From Bifiguratus adelaidae (Eukaryota; Mucoromycota; Endogonomycetes; Endogonales), in contig MVBO01000164.1 of assembly GCA_002261195.1 (NCBI GenBank), forward strand, positions 1 through 30,455: DNA of 30,455 bases, given 5' to 3'. The translations under genes were made by a program, and so were the position numbers. Positions within the stretch are counted from its first letter, which is position 1, and each line of letters begins with the position of its first letter. Below, in pieces: positions 9,109 to 19,840 of the stretch. The notes beneath the pieces are model-generated. The model was not told where the DNA came from. It ran no database searches and saw only the letters and a program-made list of their open reading frames with translations.

Positions 9109-10307
9109 TTAACCGATCACAGTGCTCGTTACCCCTCCTGTCCAGGTTTGTCCTCCGCCTACTCTAACCCATTCAGCAACACTACCAGGCTCAATGCAGA
9201 CATAGTCATTGTATTCTTCATCGGCCATGTCAGCCATGCCTTTGGCTTTGTCCACCCATGCGTTCCACACGACTGTCCAGCTTGTTAGGATGGCTAGTGC
9301 GCGCGCTATGGATCCTAACCTGTGTCCTTGAGGTTCTTTTTGTGAACGCTAATGATGGAGTCGCCGGTGTTCAAATAGATCTCATTCTCTGTGACGTTCT
9401 GATAAACGCGATCAACTTCGGAAGATATAGTAATTTGATCGCGATTCTCGACGTCGTTGCCCTTCGTCACCTTGTCTATGTACTTGTAGCCCTTGAGATT
9501 GCTAATCTTTACCTCAGAGATGTGCTGCCGTCGAGTCAGTGGATGTCATGGATTCGTGATCTCAAAGTTTACCTTTACCGCATAGTACGTGTGGAACAGG
9601 GCATTGATCTCAAACGTGTCTTCGCCTTCGTTCTTGACAGTGAGAGCAGTGGCCAAAGCATTAGCTGTCAAGGTGACGGTATACGTCAATCGGAAGCTGT
9701 AGGGCCACGCAGCTCGTTGCGCCTGGGTCAATTGCGTGTCTTTCAGACCTGCACGACACAACATGGTCAACTCAGATAACGGAGCGCGGAAAGTGGCATA
9801 CCAAATCGAACAGTAACCTCATCCTTGGAGTCGGTCAGGACACCCAACCACTCCCACTTGCTGATACGAGCGAAACCTTTAAGCACGCGATGAGTGACGC
9901 GTTTGCCCCTTTTTCACGCCGGTTGCCTTACCGTGCTGAGGGAGTTCGATGCCTTCTTTCTGACCGAATATAGGGAAGGCAATGGGCACTCCCCCACGGA
10001 TAGCTTTGGATTCGTCCAGCTTGCTCTGCTTACTATCACCAGCTTAGATCAGCCTTGAAACAGATGATGCTTACCTCACGAAGAGCCGCTCCTTGCCAGC
10101 CACTTTCCAGCTAGTGACAGTGGCTCCATAGAGGTACACCTCCGCACTAGAGCCAGAGGGATGCTCAATAGTCACCACTTGAGGCCTGCTTTCAGATAGT
10201 TGAGCGGGCATGATCGCAGTTGAACCGTAAAGACTTACTGGCGGCGGATCGGCGCAGTGACTGCGAAGAATGCTCTCCCGCACGTGCTCAGGGAGAACGA
10301 GGGCCAT
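9109..10307 (-). CDS. Glucose-6-phosphate 1-epimerase
   Basis: Interconverts alpha- and beta-D-glucose 6-phosphate in the cytosol; galactose-mutarotase-like beta-sandwich related to yeast YMR099C. Six exons: 10307-10075, 10032-9932, 9876-9802, 9748-9573, 9512-9320 and 9272-9109, total 313 aa, in frame throughout (introns 42-60 nt). Family blocks are LYGATVTSWKV, ERLFVS, SKAIRGGVPIAFPIFGQ, LPQHGFAR, NALFHTYYAV with the predicted catalytic His, and VVWNAWVDKAKGMADM. The predicted catalytic Glu sits in YVCIEPGSV near the C-terminus. The start at 10307 is the first ATG in the frame. It is divergent from the Tpa1-like gene across a 362-bp intergenic region. Confidence 0.92.
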
Positions 10308-10669
10308 TGTCCCCCAATCAACGTCTCGGACAATGCATGTCAATGGCGCTCAGAGGCCAATGATGGTACAAACGAGTTGCGCAAACTCAATTGATGGAAC
10401 GGTATTGGATATGCCTGTCAATCATTGCTTGGTTTCCACTAAGCAGTTGACACTGACAAAAGGCATTGGCACGCTAACCAAGGGCATGCATGGGTGGCCG
10501 AGCAAATCAAGCAGCCATCTTGCACGAGAATATTACCTCACAGTGGCCAAGTCATTGCGTCGTGTTGACGTGGCAAACAAAGCGAGGATTCATCTATTCG
10601 ATGGTTTGACATCTAACTGTCCCAAATAGGATAAAAGCCGCCAAAAAAGCTGGACCTCCGCGCCTCAGC
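10308..10669. promoter_or_regulatory. Divergent intergenic region between glucose-6-phosphate epimerase and Tpa1
   Basis: No supported gene. This stretch must hold the 5' regions of both flanking, oppositely transcribed genes. An open frame on the + strand covers much of it but starts inside the epimerase exon and shows no conserved features. No clear TATA box or repeat stands out. Confidence 0.5.
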
Positions 10670-12498
10670 ATGCCGAGCGAAGACAAGAGAAACGCGGCAA
10701 CCGTTGAAACACGCGACAAGGGCGTCTCGGAGAGACCTGTCAAACGCACGAAGATAGAAAAGACTCAGCCAGACGTGGTCAGCAATAACATTGCAGCATG
10801 TTTTCACCAAGGTTTACTGGACAGCGACTACCGTGCTGATCTCGCAAAAAAGTATGCCGCGTCAAAGCCCTATTTGCACTGCAAGATTGAGAAGCTGATA
10901 AACGACGACCTTCTGCGCAAAGTAAGAACCGAAATAATTGAGAATCTTCACTTTTCGTTGAAAGAGACAGACATCTACAAGGTATGCCTTGCAGTGCGCA
11001 TTCATGACAAAGGTTTCAGTCTCATAGCGATTTTGGTTAACAGGTACATCAGACCGGCGATTTGGCAAATTTAGACGGTCTCTCGAGGGAAGAGCTCGAT
11101 AAGCTATCCAACCTCTTTCGACTTCGAAATGCACTCTATTCCAAAGATTTTCGCCAGTTCCTCAGTGACGTGACCGGATGCGGCCCGTTGTCTGGCAAGA
11201 ACATGGATATGAGCATCAATACATACGCTGAGGGCTGTCATTTGATTTGCCATGACGACGTCATTGGAACACGACGCGTGTCATTCATTCTGTATCTGCC
11301 GGATCCGGAGCAGCCCTGGTTGCCAGAATACGGTGGTGCGTTAGAACTCTATCCAGTTGAGAAAAAGGGTACACCTTCCAACATTCCTTCGGTCATTATT
11401 CCACCAGCATGGAACCAATTTGTCATGTTCACAGTTCAACCTGGGCATTCTTTCCATACAGTTGCGGAAGTGGTCCCGGAAGGTAAACCTCGCCTAAGTA
11501 TTTCGGGATGGTTTCACTTTCCGATGGAAGGCGAGGAAGGCTACGTCAAGGACAGAGTTTTGGATCAAGAAGCTGCGCCATCTTCCCTGCAGCAACTCTC
11601 CGAGAAAGATACTATCGATTCGTTCATTGAGTACGCTACACCGCCAGAAGAAGAGGCACTTGAGGGATTGACTGAAGAAGATTTGCACGCTCTTGGAGAG
11701 TTTCTGAATCCCAAATACCTTGATTTTGCAACGCTGCGCCAAATTTCGGAGACATTTGTCGACCAATCCTCCATTCAGATTGAGGATTTTCTCAACAAGA
11801 CAGTCTATGACGAAGTCGTCAAGGCCACATTGGAAGCAGACAAAGAAGATGGCTTTTTGGAAGTCAAATTACCCGCTCATGACACGGGCATCCGTGGAGA
11901 TTGGCATATTTGCGGCCCTCCGCATCGACAACGTTTCATGGAGCTCATAGCATCGGGTGTAACAACCGGCCCAGAGTCTGCTTCCCCTGTGTCTCAGGAT
12001 CTTACTTCGGCGCTATTCTCCTCTTTTCAGCGGGCTTTATTTAACACCCAAGCGTTCCGCAATTGGCTTTCCCTGGTTACGCAATGTACTCTCCGCGCTT
12101 ATCGAGGGCGTGCACGGCGCTTCAGACCCGGTCTGGACTACACCTTGGCAACATCCAACACACGCGGTCAAGTGCTACTGGATGTAACATTATGCCTGGC
12201 AACGAACGGCAAGATCCAAAAGGATAACGGCAAGGCTACGAAAGAATTATGGAGCTCGGACGAAGCCGGGGGCTACGAATGTTACATGGCGCCACACGAT
12301 GAAGAAGAGGATGCGGCGGTCTACAAATCGGGCGGAGATGACGGCGCCTTACTGACCGCCTCTGCCGGGTCCAATGTTCTCACTATGGTAATGCGCGATG
12401 ACGGTGTTATGCGTTTCATCAAATATGTATCTGCGCGTATACGGGGTAGTCGTTGGGATGTTGCCTATGAATATGATCTTGTAGAGGAGGAAGCCTGA
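10670..12498 (+). CDS. TPA1: Prolyl dihydroxylase/hydroxylase of the Tpa1/Ofd1/OGFOD1 family
   Basis: 2-oxoglutarate and Fe(II) dioxygenase that hydroxylates a proline of ribosomal protein uS12 (Rps23) and affects translation termination and, in fission yeast, the sterol/oxygen response. Two exons, 10670-10981 and 11044-12498 (intron 62 nt), encode 588 aa. The splice recreates VHQTGDLANLDGL, a family hallmark. The N-terminal catalytic double-stranded beta helix has the iron ligands in ICHDD and GHSFHTV and the 2OG-binding Arg in KPRLSISGWF. A second, degenerate DSBH domain (the Ofd1 C-terminal degradation domain) follows from about residue 240. The N-terminal 30 residues are charged and contain RPVKRTKIEK, a plausible nuclear signal. 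The start is the first ATG after an in-frame gap. Confidence 0.92.
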
Positions 12499-12703
12499 AG
12501 CGGTATCACCCCTCTGGTCCAAATACCTGGGTCATCAATTTAATTTCCCCAATTCGCAGCATGCTCAAAATTGAGCCAGGTAAATTTGGACAACGGCCTT
12601 GTTTAGTGTCAATGACACATTTGCCAAGAACTTTTTTTTAGCTGATAGACCCGAATTACGTCGTTTGTTCCGTCTCCATCCCTCTTCTTATTTCTGGTTG
12701 AGG

Positions 12704-13917
12704 ATGAGGGTCCTTGAACTCTGTCGGCGGCATATCCCGTTGATTACGGCTACCTTGCTGGCTACTTTCCTTATTTATGCTCTTTTTCAACCGTTGTCTT
12801 TCCCCAGTCAGCCTCGTCGTACTACTCAAGCGGTGGCGTCGTATGTCGATACTGATCCGCATCCAGAGTGGCGAGAAAGAGAGATTATCAAGCGTGGTCG
12901 ATTCAGGCAGAATGATATCTGGCATACCAAGAACACTATGCCTGCCACACATTCTACCGAGGAGGATCCCAGCACAGCGGCCCATCTCTTGTTCCTTGTT
13001 TTAGTTTGGGACGAGACTTCTTGGGGCAGAGATAAGGGTGTGACGTACTCCATCGATACTTATCTCAACATGATTCTCAACACTGGTTATCCTACCGCCA
13101 AGATCTCCTTTGGTTTCCTCGTGGGCAATCTTAATCACTTTTATACCGTGCGCCGAACTGTCGTTGATTTTGTCAAGCAACACAATATTCACAAGGCATC
13201 CATCCTCTGGAAGCAAGAGAACGAAGCAGACATTATCGACCGTAAACAACGTCACGAACATACTTTGCAACGACAGCGGCGAAGAAATCTCGGCAAGTTG
13301 CGTACTTATCTCCAGACAAGCGTCTTTGATGTCGAGGATGCAGTTGTTTGGATGGACGCTGATGTCGTCGAAATGCCTGAAGGAATCATTCAAAAGATGG
13401 TCGGCAGCGGCAAGGATATCATCACGTCTCGCTGCACGCGTGGCCACAATCCTGACTATGACTTGTAAGTGACCTTCCCCAATGTGCGGTTTCCTCGACA
13501 AATTTGGTCTCATTGAATTCATCTTACAGAAATGCCTGGCAAGGCCCTCGTCGCATACCCACTCCCGAGGGATTGGAGAAGTTCAAAGAAGGCAAAGGCT
13601 TCTCCTTTGGCCCTACGAATGATACACTGCACATGAAAGACTTCATGACCCAGCCGCGAACAATGCAAAACCCTAACCCAACGAAAGCCCCGGAATTCGT
13701 TCCACTCACGTCTGTGGGGGGAACTATTTTGTATATGATGGGCGATGCGGTGCGTGAAGGCGTCAATTTCCCTGGCTATTTCGCCGTGGGCACGCACTGG
13801 GATACCAAGGAAGGATGGGACGGAGTAGAAACCGAAGGCACTTGCTACATTGCACGCGCCTTGAACTATGAATGTTGGGGGATGCCAGACGTTGCTGTGC
13901 GACATAGTCTGTTCTGA
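12704..13917 (+). CDS. Anp1/Mnn9/Van1-family mannosyltransferase (mannan polymerase subunit)
   Basis: Golgi alpha-1,6-mannosyltransferase subunit (GT62) that extends N-glycan outer chains. Exons 12704-13464 and 13530-13917 encode 382 aa. The N-terminus is type II: a short basic tail, then a single TM segment of about 16-18 residues (LITATLLATFLIYALF), followed by a stem. The DxD nucleotide-sugar motif is visible in VVWMDADVVEMP. Other family blocks are LVLVWDETSWGRD, ISFGFLVGN, DIITSRCTRG and GGTILYM, plus the C-terminal ECWGMPDVAVRHSLF. The intron donor sits directly after a DYDL codon block and the frame resumes exactly. I cannot tell which of Anp1, Mnn9 or Van1 is the closest relative. Confidence 0.9.
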
Positions 13918-14295
13918 TGGGTCCAATAATTCAAGTTTGTACATAACCAAATAGATTCTCTACGCACGACCCAAAGTTGTCTAGCTCCTCGGGCACGTAA
14001 TTCGATTTTTCTTGGCGGTAATATTACATTACCTGGTTCCTTCCGCGAATGGAAATTCGCCACATGGGACAAAGGCAAAGGCTACTCGCTTGAAAATTTC
14101 CCAGCGAAAATTCATGCGAAACTTAACGGAGCGTCTAGAGTTTCTTCACGCGTCACGAAACGAGCCTAATCAGGCCATGCCAGGGTATAGAGGCGGCCAA
14201 GATGATGGAAAATGAAACTATGTTGCATGAATGCGCCCAATGCCATTATAAGGTTGCTATGAGTTCCAGTAACCACTCGCATTGAACCAACAAAC
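13918..14295. other. Intergenic region with no recognised gene
   Basis: The region separates two same-strand genes. I see no conserved frame. A TATAAG sequence at about 14246-14251 lies some 45 bp upstream of the next ATG and may be the TATA element of the Q-rich gene. Confidence 0.45.
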
Positions 14296-14719
14296 ATGAA
14301 CTTTGATCAACAGCAGCAGCAAGGTAGCTTGGGCCAACGACAAAGCGGGTTGAATCGACAAGAAGAAGGCTATGGCCAAAGTGACTATGGTCAACGTACG
14401 TGAAAGGCGGCAGGTTTTAATTAATGTGTTAACACCATCTGCAGAAGGAGATATTTCGCAGCAAAATATGGGGAGTGACTCTGGTCAATTCGGAGGCATG
14501 CAACCGTCCTATGGAGGAAATACGCAACAACCCTACAGTTCCAGCGACTATTCGCAACAAGATCCCTCGCAACAGTTAGGTAGCCAAGGTCAACAACAAG
14601 GCCAAAAATCGCAAGGGGGCGAGAGTCAAATGCAAGCTCCATCCGCGGGTAGTGACAACACCCAATTCATTGACGCGTCTCAGCGAGATCAGCAACAGGG
14701 TAGCAACCAAAACTGGTAG
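14296..14719 (+). CDS. Small Q/G/S/Y-rich, probably disordered protein
   Basis: Not recognised. Two exons, 14296-14395 and 14445-14719, joined by a 49-nt intron (GTACGT to TGCAG), encode 124 aa. About a quarter of the residues are Gln, and Gly, Ser, Asn and Asp are also abundant. Aromatics are sparse, mostly Tyr, placed in GYGQSDYGQ, PSYGG, PYSS and SDYSQQ. There are no TM segments, signal peptide or Cys. The composition resembles prion-like or FUS-type low-complexity domains, but no folded or RNA-binding domain is attached. The splice keeps both composition and frame, and the start ATG is close to a possible TATA element, so the gene is likely real. Function is unknown; some fungal stress or conidiation-associated proteins have similar composition, but I have no specific match. 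Confidence 0.65.
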
Positions 14720-14843
14720 GCGTTCACATGGCGTAGGCCAACAATGGTCTTAATCCTCAGATCTGGAGGATTGTGGCATGAAATTTGTATATACGTTGCG
14801 ATGAACAAGTAATGATTTGGTGGTGATTTGGTTTGCTATTCAC

Positions 14844-16162
14844 TCAATCCTTGTATGTATACGTCTTCTCGAGACGCTCCCTCAAGTGCTCACCAGCTGT
14901 CTTGTCGATCGCCTGTTGCTCCTCGGTTAACGTCACTAGAGGACTCGGCAAAACATTCAGCAGTACAGCGTCATTGGGATGATCAAAGATGGCAATCGAG
15001 TAGCGATCCTTGTGTGCATGCTCTGGGAGGAATGTGACTCTGTGCTTTGTCGATTTGAAGAGACCTCCGGTCCAAAACTCCAATTGATCGCCAACATTTA
15101 CAAGAACGGAACCAGGAATGATCGGAGCCGAGACCCAAGTGGTACGATTCGCTTGCACCTCGAGGCCGGGAACATCCTGTTGGAACAACAGAGTGATTGA
15201 TCCATAATCCGAATGGCTAAGCCAGGCAAAGGTTATGATCTATCCAGTGCCATACCAAATACGCCATACCTTCCTGCCCGAACAACTTCGCCGGTGATGT
15301 CACTTCCCTTCGGATACTTTAGGATGCGAAAGATGGAGCCTCCAAGAGCGTCCTGGTCATGTCGGCTCGTAAAGAATTCTGTTCCACCTTGGTTTTCGGG
15401 GATCTATTGTTATCATTTGATGAGAAGAAAGTTCTTAGAATCTGGCTCCAATGTACATACCTGCAAAGCAATGGCAAAAGCTCGCAAAATATTGAGCGAC
15501 AACCGGTGCGTCTCCTAAAACGGCCTTATCAATGCGCTATCACCTCAAGCCAAGTGATCGAACCAACCTTGGCGAATGCAGCAATTTTCTCTCGCTGAGC
15601 ATCCAAAACCTGCGGCAGACTCTGTGTCTGAATTAGACCCGAGGTGGCGGCCAAATTAAACGATCTACGGCGTTATCATGTGAGATAGGTGTCTGCAGGA
15701 TATACAGTCTACGCTAGTAAGAGCACTTATGCGCCAACGACTTACTCTTTGTTGTCGCCAGTCTTTTGGTTAATTTCATCTAATCTGCATCACCACATGG
15801 ACCATTAGACGCTCTCGATCTCGTACATTTCACGCTTATCTCTATCCGCCTACTTTTCTTGGAACATGGCCGTATAGCCCAGGTTGTCCCTCCCAATCAA
15901 ATATGCTTCCTTCTCTGCCATTGGCGAATCAAAGAAGTTTTTGGACTGCAACGACAAGCAAGAGATCAGTCATGGCGCACCACCTGCAAACCTCCAAACG
16001 TACAATGTCAAACATCTCATCGACTTGCGCTTGCGGAATAGGATGGTTGATGAGATAAAAGAAACCAATATCCATACAAGCACCCTTGATGGCCTCAGCA
16101 AAGCCTTGGGGATCCTTTTTGAACTTTGTATAGTCAATAACCGGTATTCTGTTGTCGTCCAT
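14844..16162 (-). CDS. Isopenicillin-N-synthase-like 2OG/Fe(II) dioxygenase
   Basis: Non-haem iron oxygenase of the IPNS/plant-oxygenase superfamily; substrate unknown. Seven exons: 16162-16004, 15945-15854, 15784-15746, 15664-15568, 15514-15461, 15403-15270 and 15216-14844, total 315 aa, in frame at every junction (introns 53-81 nt). The N-terminal DIOX_N-type region contains IPVIDYTKF and IGFFYLINHPIP. The first iron ligands are in AGSHSDYGSITLL, where the Ser codon is split by intron 6. The distal His is in STKHRVTFL. The 2OG-binding Arg-x-Ser is in KDRYSIAIF. Proteins of this type in fungi range from secondary metabolism to thymine or flavonoid-like oxidation; nothing nearby suggests a biosynthetic cluster. 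It is divergent from the PX gene, with 83 bp between ATGs. Confidence 0.88.
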
Positions 16163-16245
16163 GCTTTACAGGAACAAGGTGTTGCAAATTGTCGAAGTTA
16201 CTCACGCGTATTTTTGTGCTCACTTGGCGCAGAGGAGGGCGACAC

Positions 16246-17661
16246 ATGACCTCGTCAAATCCCTTTCTTCACCAGTTGGCGCCACCGCCTACTAGCCAGA
16301 CACTCTTGTCGTCGGCTATAGCCCACCCACACACTCCTTCGCAGCGTCATGGTACGACGCCAACTCAGCAGCAACCCATTGTCCTTCCACCTCCACCCAT
16401 CAAACAAATCACCATTCCCATGACCAAGAATACGCTTATACCACAACCGCATACTATATACTTGCTACGCATTCAAACACCAACAAAGACGTATTCACTA
16501 TGGAAACGTTACTCTGAATTCGACCACCTCAATACAGTGTTTGAGTCAAGGTTTCCGTTCGCGCCAGATACAGTGTCCAGTCCGGCGCATCATGGGAATT
16601 CTCCCCATATCACAAGGCATTTACCCCGAAAGCGCGTGTTCGGAAAGACATTCGGACATCGAGGTTTAGTAGAAGAGCGAAGAAAAGGCTTAGAAGCCTG
16701 GCTTCGAGGCATTCTCGAAGAGCGGCCTGGGTGGAGGAGGGAATGCGTCGAGTGGTGGGAGTTTCTCGGCTGGGACGGTCGCGGCTTCGGCAGGGTTGCC
16801 ACAGCGGCATCTGGAATACATCCTGAAAATCAAGCCATCTGGGATCGCGAGATGGCTTTGCATCGTAAAGATTGGCATGCATCGCAATCAAATTCTGGCA
16901 GCACGACACCTACGACAATTAACTCTGCTTTTTCGCAATTATCTGATGCCACCCTGTCCACTGGTACACAAGACTCTGATTCATCAGCGGTATCCTTGAG
17001 TAATCTGTGTGACGAAGATTGGATCTCGTTATACGAAGACACGCGAGCGCGCCTGGGACATATTCGTCGTCTGCTCGACTCTAAGAACGACCTTGTTACA
17101 AGGCATCAAAGTACGGAAGCCGGTGTGGTGTTACTGAGTCGGGTCAGGGAACAGATCGGCGTTCTGGACGGTACTGGCGGCGATGTCGGTTCCGAAGACG
17201 ACTCTGCAGACATGGAAACCAATGACGAAGACGATCCCGCCGATCCCGAAACGTCGTGGTCACGACGCCGATTAGTGAACGAACTTGTCAGCGAATTAGC
17301 GAGTGTGGAAGTCGAGGCAGCAGAAGTTGCGGAACAAATTGGTGTGCCATTGTCCTTGGATGAGCTACGACAGAGCAAATCAGAAGATGTCATTGAGCGG
17401 TTCGATAGCGTGCGACAACCAAAAGACAACAGTCAAAGCCATCAGTCATTAGCTTCAATTCTCATCAAACCCATCGAACAACTCGAAAGCGAAGAAAAGG
17501 AAACCGAGGAGGAGAAGGAGGAGAAGAAGGAGAAGCATAGATCAAGACAAGCATCCGAAGCAGCTGAAGCAACGACCAGCGAGAACGCTCAGGAGATGGC
17601 TCATGTCATTGGCAGGGCCACATCCGATGCCCATGCAAAAGATGACCTTGTCAAAGGATAG
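16246..17661 (+). CDS. PX-domain phosphoinositide-binding protein
   Basis: Single exon, 471 aa. The N-terminal 50 residues are Pro/Gln/Thr-rich and probably disordered. A PX domain spans about residues 51-176. It has the PI3P-binding Arg-Tyr-Ser-Glu-Phe core (88-92 in WKRYSEFDHL), a Pro- and basic-rich membrane loop (LPRKRVFGKTF) and the closing helix with RRKGLEAWLRGIL. The rest is acidic and Ser-rich, with an extreme Glu/Lys stretch near residues 410-432 likely to form a charged helix. The layout recalls Vam7 (PX plus SNARE), but I could not find a SNARE heptad region at the C-terminus, so I do not call it Vam7. A role at endosomal or vacuolar membranes is the natural inference. The first ATG of the frame was used. 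Confidence 0.78.
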   Translation: MTSSNPFLHQLAPPPTSQTLLSSAIAHPHTPSQRHGTTPTQQQPIVLPPPPIKQITIPMTKNTLIPQPHTIYLLRIQTPTKTYSLWKRYSEFDHLNTVFESRFPFAPDTVSSPAHHGNSPHITRHLPRKRVFGKTFGHRGLVEERRKGLEAWLRGILEERPGWRRECVEWWEFLGWDGRGFGRVATAASGIHPENQAIWDREMALHRKDWHASQSNSGSTTPTTINSAFSQLSDATLSTGTQDSDSSAVSLSNLCDEDWISLYEDTRARLGHIRRLLDSKNDLVTRHQSTEAGVVLLSRVREQIGVLDGTGGDVGSEDDSADMETNDEDDPADPETSWSRRRLVNELVSELASVEVEAAEVAEQIGVPLSLDELRQSKSEDVIERFDSVRQPKDNSQSHQSLASILIKPIEQLESEEKETEEEKEEKKEKHRSRQASEAAEATTSENAQEMAHVIGRATSDAHAKDDLVKG

Positions 17662-17800
17662 GGAAAATGTACAGTATGACATTTGTCCTTTGCGGACAGC
17701 TCAGCATAAAAACACAAGCAAATGGAGTAGCATGCTCATGTATTGTGGTTGGCGTGTGAATTCTAGATGGGGTATACAGTAATTATTATGCGACAACATG

Positions 17801-18886
17801 CTATGTTTGCGCGGTTTCGAGATCTCTTGCATCCTCGAAATTGGGTGTTTCTTGAATGGCGTGGTCATATTGGGGCGGTGGCGGTATGAGCGTGATGACG
17901 GGATGCTTATGACGTTCCCCAGATATTCCTTGAGCAGGTCTCGTTTCAAAAAACCATCCCTCAGGTAGCCTCCGACGTGCTTCCATCCTCTGTCTTCTTA
18001 TTATTCGCTGGCGTCTTTGTCGCTTATCCCTCTTGTTGTCAATGCGTCTCTTGTATTCTGCCCATACGCATAAGGTAATAGCCGAGAATAATATAAGCGG
18101 GAGCCAAAATATGAAAAGGTATTGGCGTTCGCCGGGTACAAAGATGGGTACAAGACCGACAATGAGAAGGAAGATGGCGACAATGAGGCATGCGCAGCGT
18201 ACCAATGCGATAAGCGTAGTCCGTTGTGTGAGGTCAGCGTAATCATCTTCGGTGTCCAAACGGCCGATGGCATGAGTTCTCTCCATGACTGATATTTCGG
18301 ATGATTGCCGTGATAGATACATGGGCGGACGAGAAGATGCATCAGAGTGTATTGATTCGCCTAGAGATGCGATTGATCGTCTTGTGGTATTCATTCGTGA
18401 TAGTGAAAGCCGATGACCGATTTGAGAAGACGGCAGATCTGCTAGCCAAGCAGGCGTGAGTCGCCGTGTATAGGTGCGCGTGTTTGGACGATCGGTCTCG
18501 TGTTGCGGAGGATGAGCTGGCTGAGGTGGTGCAATAGAAGAAGGGGACGCCAATCCTGGCAATTGCGGACGAGCATTCGGTAAATGTGACACATCACAAG
18601 GATACAGAGAAGGCACCGATCTGACGGCCGGTGCTTCGCTAGATTCCGCCGAACCAGCAGCGTTGTTTGCCGTCCCTCTTTGCCCCATCGTCGCGTCGAT
18701 ATCCTCGACATTGGAATGATCGGTACCTAAATTACCCGCCACGGGTTCTCTTTCCTCACCGCTCTGTGATGTCGTAAGGGTTGGTAACGCGGGCGCTAAA
18801 GGATGCGTCGTGCCCATATCCTCACCTTTCAGGTGCTCTGTCATGATCAGGTTGATGAGAGAAAGAAACGGTATAACGTGAGCCAC
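17801..18886 (-). CDS. Two-TM membrane protein with two PPxY motifs
   Basis: Family not recognised. One exon, 361 aa, or less if a Met at residue 15 or 24 is used. The first 220 residues are low-complexity and Ser/Pro-rich. Two hydrophobic segments at about 224-250 and 256-277 form a hairpin with a very short loop. A strongly basic stretch follows (about 279-306, KRRIDNKRDKRQRRQR), which should sit in the cytosol by the positive-inside rule. Two PPxY sequences are present, PPMY at 187-190 and PPQY at 337-340. PPxY motifs bind WW domains such as those of Rsp5/Nedd4 ubiquitin ligases, so both flanks of the hairpin could face a ligase. A ligase-adaptor role is inference only. The gene converges with the PX gene. 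Confidence 0.6.
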   Translation of the reverse strand: MAHVIPFLSLINLIMTEHLKGEDMGTTHPLAPALPTLTTSQSGEEREPVAGNLGTDHSNVEDIDATMGQRGTANNAAGSAESSEAPAVRSVPSLYPCDVSHLPNARPQLPGLASPSSIAPPQPAHPPQHETDRPNTRTYTRRLTPAWLADLPSSQIGHRLSLSRMNTTRRSIASLGESIHSDASSRPPMYLSRQSSEISVMERTHAIGRLDTEDDYADLTQRTTLIALVRCACLIVAIFLLIVGLVPIFVPGERQYLFIFWLPLILFSAITLCVWAEYKRRIDNKRDKRQRRQRIIRRQRMEARRRLPEGWFFETRPAQGISGERHKHPVITLIPPPPQYDHAIQETPNFEDARDLETAQT

Positions 18887-19840
18887 GCTTTGAACTGCGC
18901 AAAAAGTGAAACCATTAGGTAATTCTCGGATGATTGTTGATCAATCACCCGGCCAGTAAGATAACAGCATTTTCTGTGCGATGATTTGAAACAATGTCTC
19001 TCATTATAGCGCGAACTTTATCACGTCGCGCTGCTCGGACATTATGGAGAAAGGCTTCGCTATTGGTTTTTCAGACAATGGCAAATACAGGGTGGTCAAT
19101 GCGATTGTCCAATTGACAAAGACGCACGTCTTCCATTAGCTTGAAGCCAGTCAAATCGGTATAAAAGCGAGAGAGACGCGTATTGCAGTGGGTGAAGCCA
19201 CTGTATGAATAACAAGGCTGTGCGGTGCTCACTTAGACCGATGTGAGCAGATTGTGAGGATTGAGAGAATGATTCCTTTGCTTGTCGGGATTTATTGCTG
19301 AATTATTAAATTTTCGTGTTGCAAATCGCAATGGACTCAACACAAGATCTAACGATTGTGTGCCATCTGCGTTGTGTTGAAAGAACACAATTGCGGCCTG
19401 TTCAATGGCAAGCGCTTAGAAATAATTCCTATTTTGAACACCGGGCACGTTATCAAATTGTCTGCAAACCACTCGGTATTCGCGTGTACGTATTCGCTTC
19501 AGCAACAATAGAAATCAACCAGCTACCATTTGGATTATGAACAGCACCCATGCCCAGATTTACCGAGCAGAGAGCCTCGCCGCGGATTCGCATCGCTTGC
19601 TGGAAATTTTCTGCACTTCAGTCTTCAATTTCTCTCGACATGAGTGGTTACTAGCAGCGTCTACACTTGAGTCTGTTTCCCTCGTAATTATACGCAAATC
19701 AATGTCAAAACGATCAACGCCTGGGGACTCCTTTTGATGTGCAGGGACCAAGCAGACAACAATGTTAGATCCCAAAAAGGAAATTCCCTCGGTATGGTTG
19801 TGCTTATTTGTCGAAAGAACCTGGTTCATCGCACGCTACC
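18887..19840. other. 954-bp intergenic region with no recognised gene
   Basis: The longest clear gap in the window, between two divergently transcribed genes. It is relatively AT-rich. Frames on both strands are short and show no conserved residues, and I found no tRNA or repeat. A TATAAAAG at about 19161-19168 lies about 280 bp from the nearest annotated start, that of the minus-strand gene, so it does not fit a normal TATA position and might mark an unseen transcript. The region must contain promoters of both flanking genes. Confidence 0.4.

Noticed and set aside
9258-9779. 173-codon + strand hydrophobic frame
   Set aside because: It runs antisense across three epimerase exons and two introns; no conserved features.
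12656-13522. Long minus-strand frames
   Set aside because: They are antisense to the Anp1-like mannosyltransferase, which has the DxD motif and a clean intron.
16590-17429. Several minus-strand frames of 65-107 codons
   Set aside because: All are shadows of the PX gene.
19161-19168. TATAAAAG as a promoter for the trimethyllysine dioxygenase gene
   Set aside because: It lies about 670 bp upstream of that ATG, too far for a core TATA element, and no frame follows it closely.
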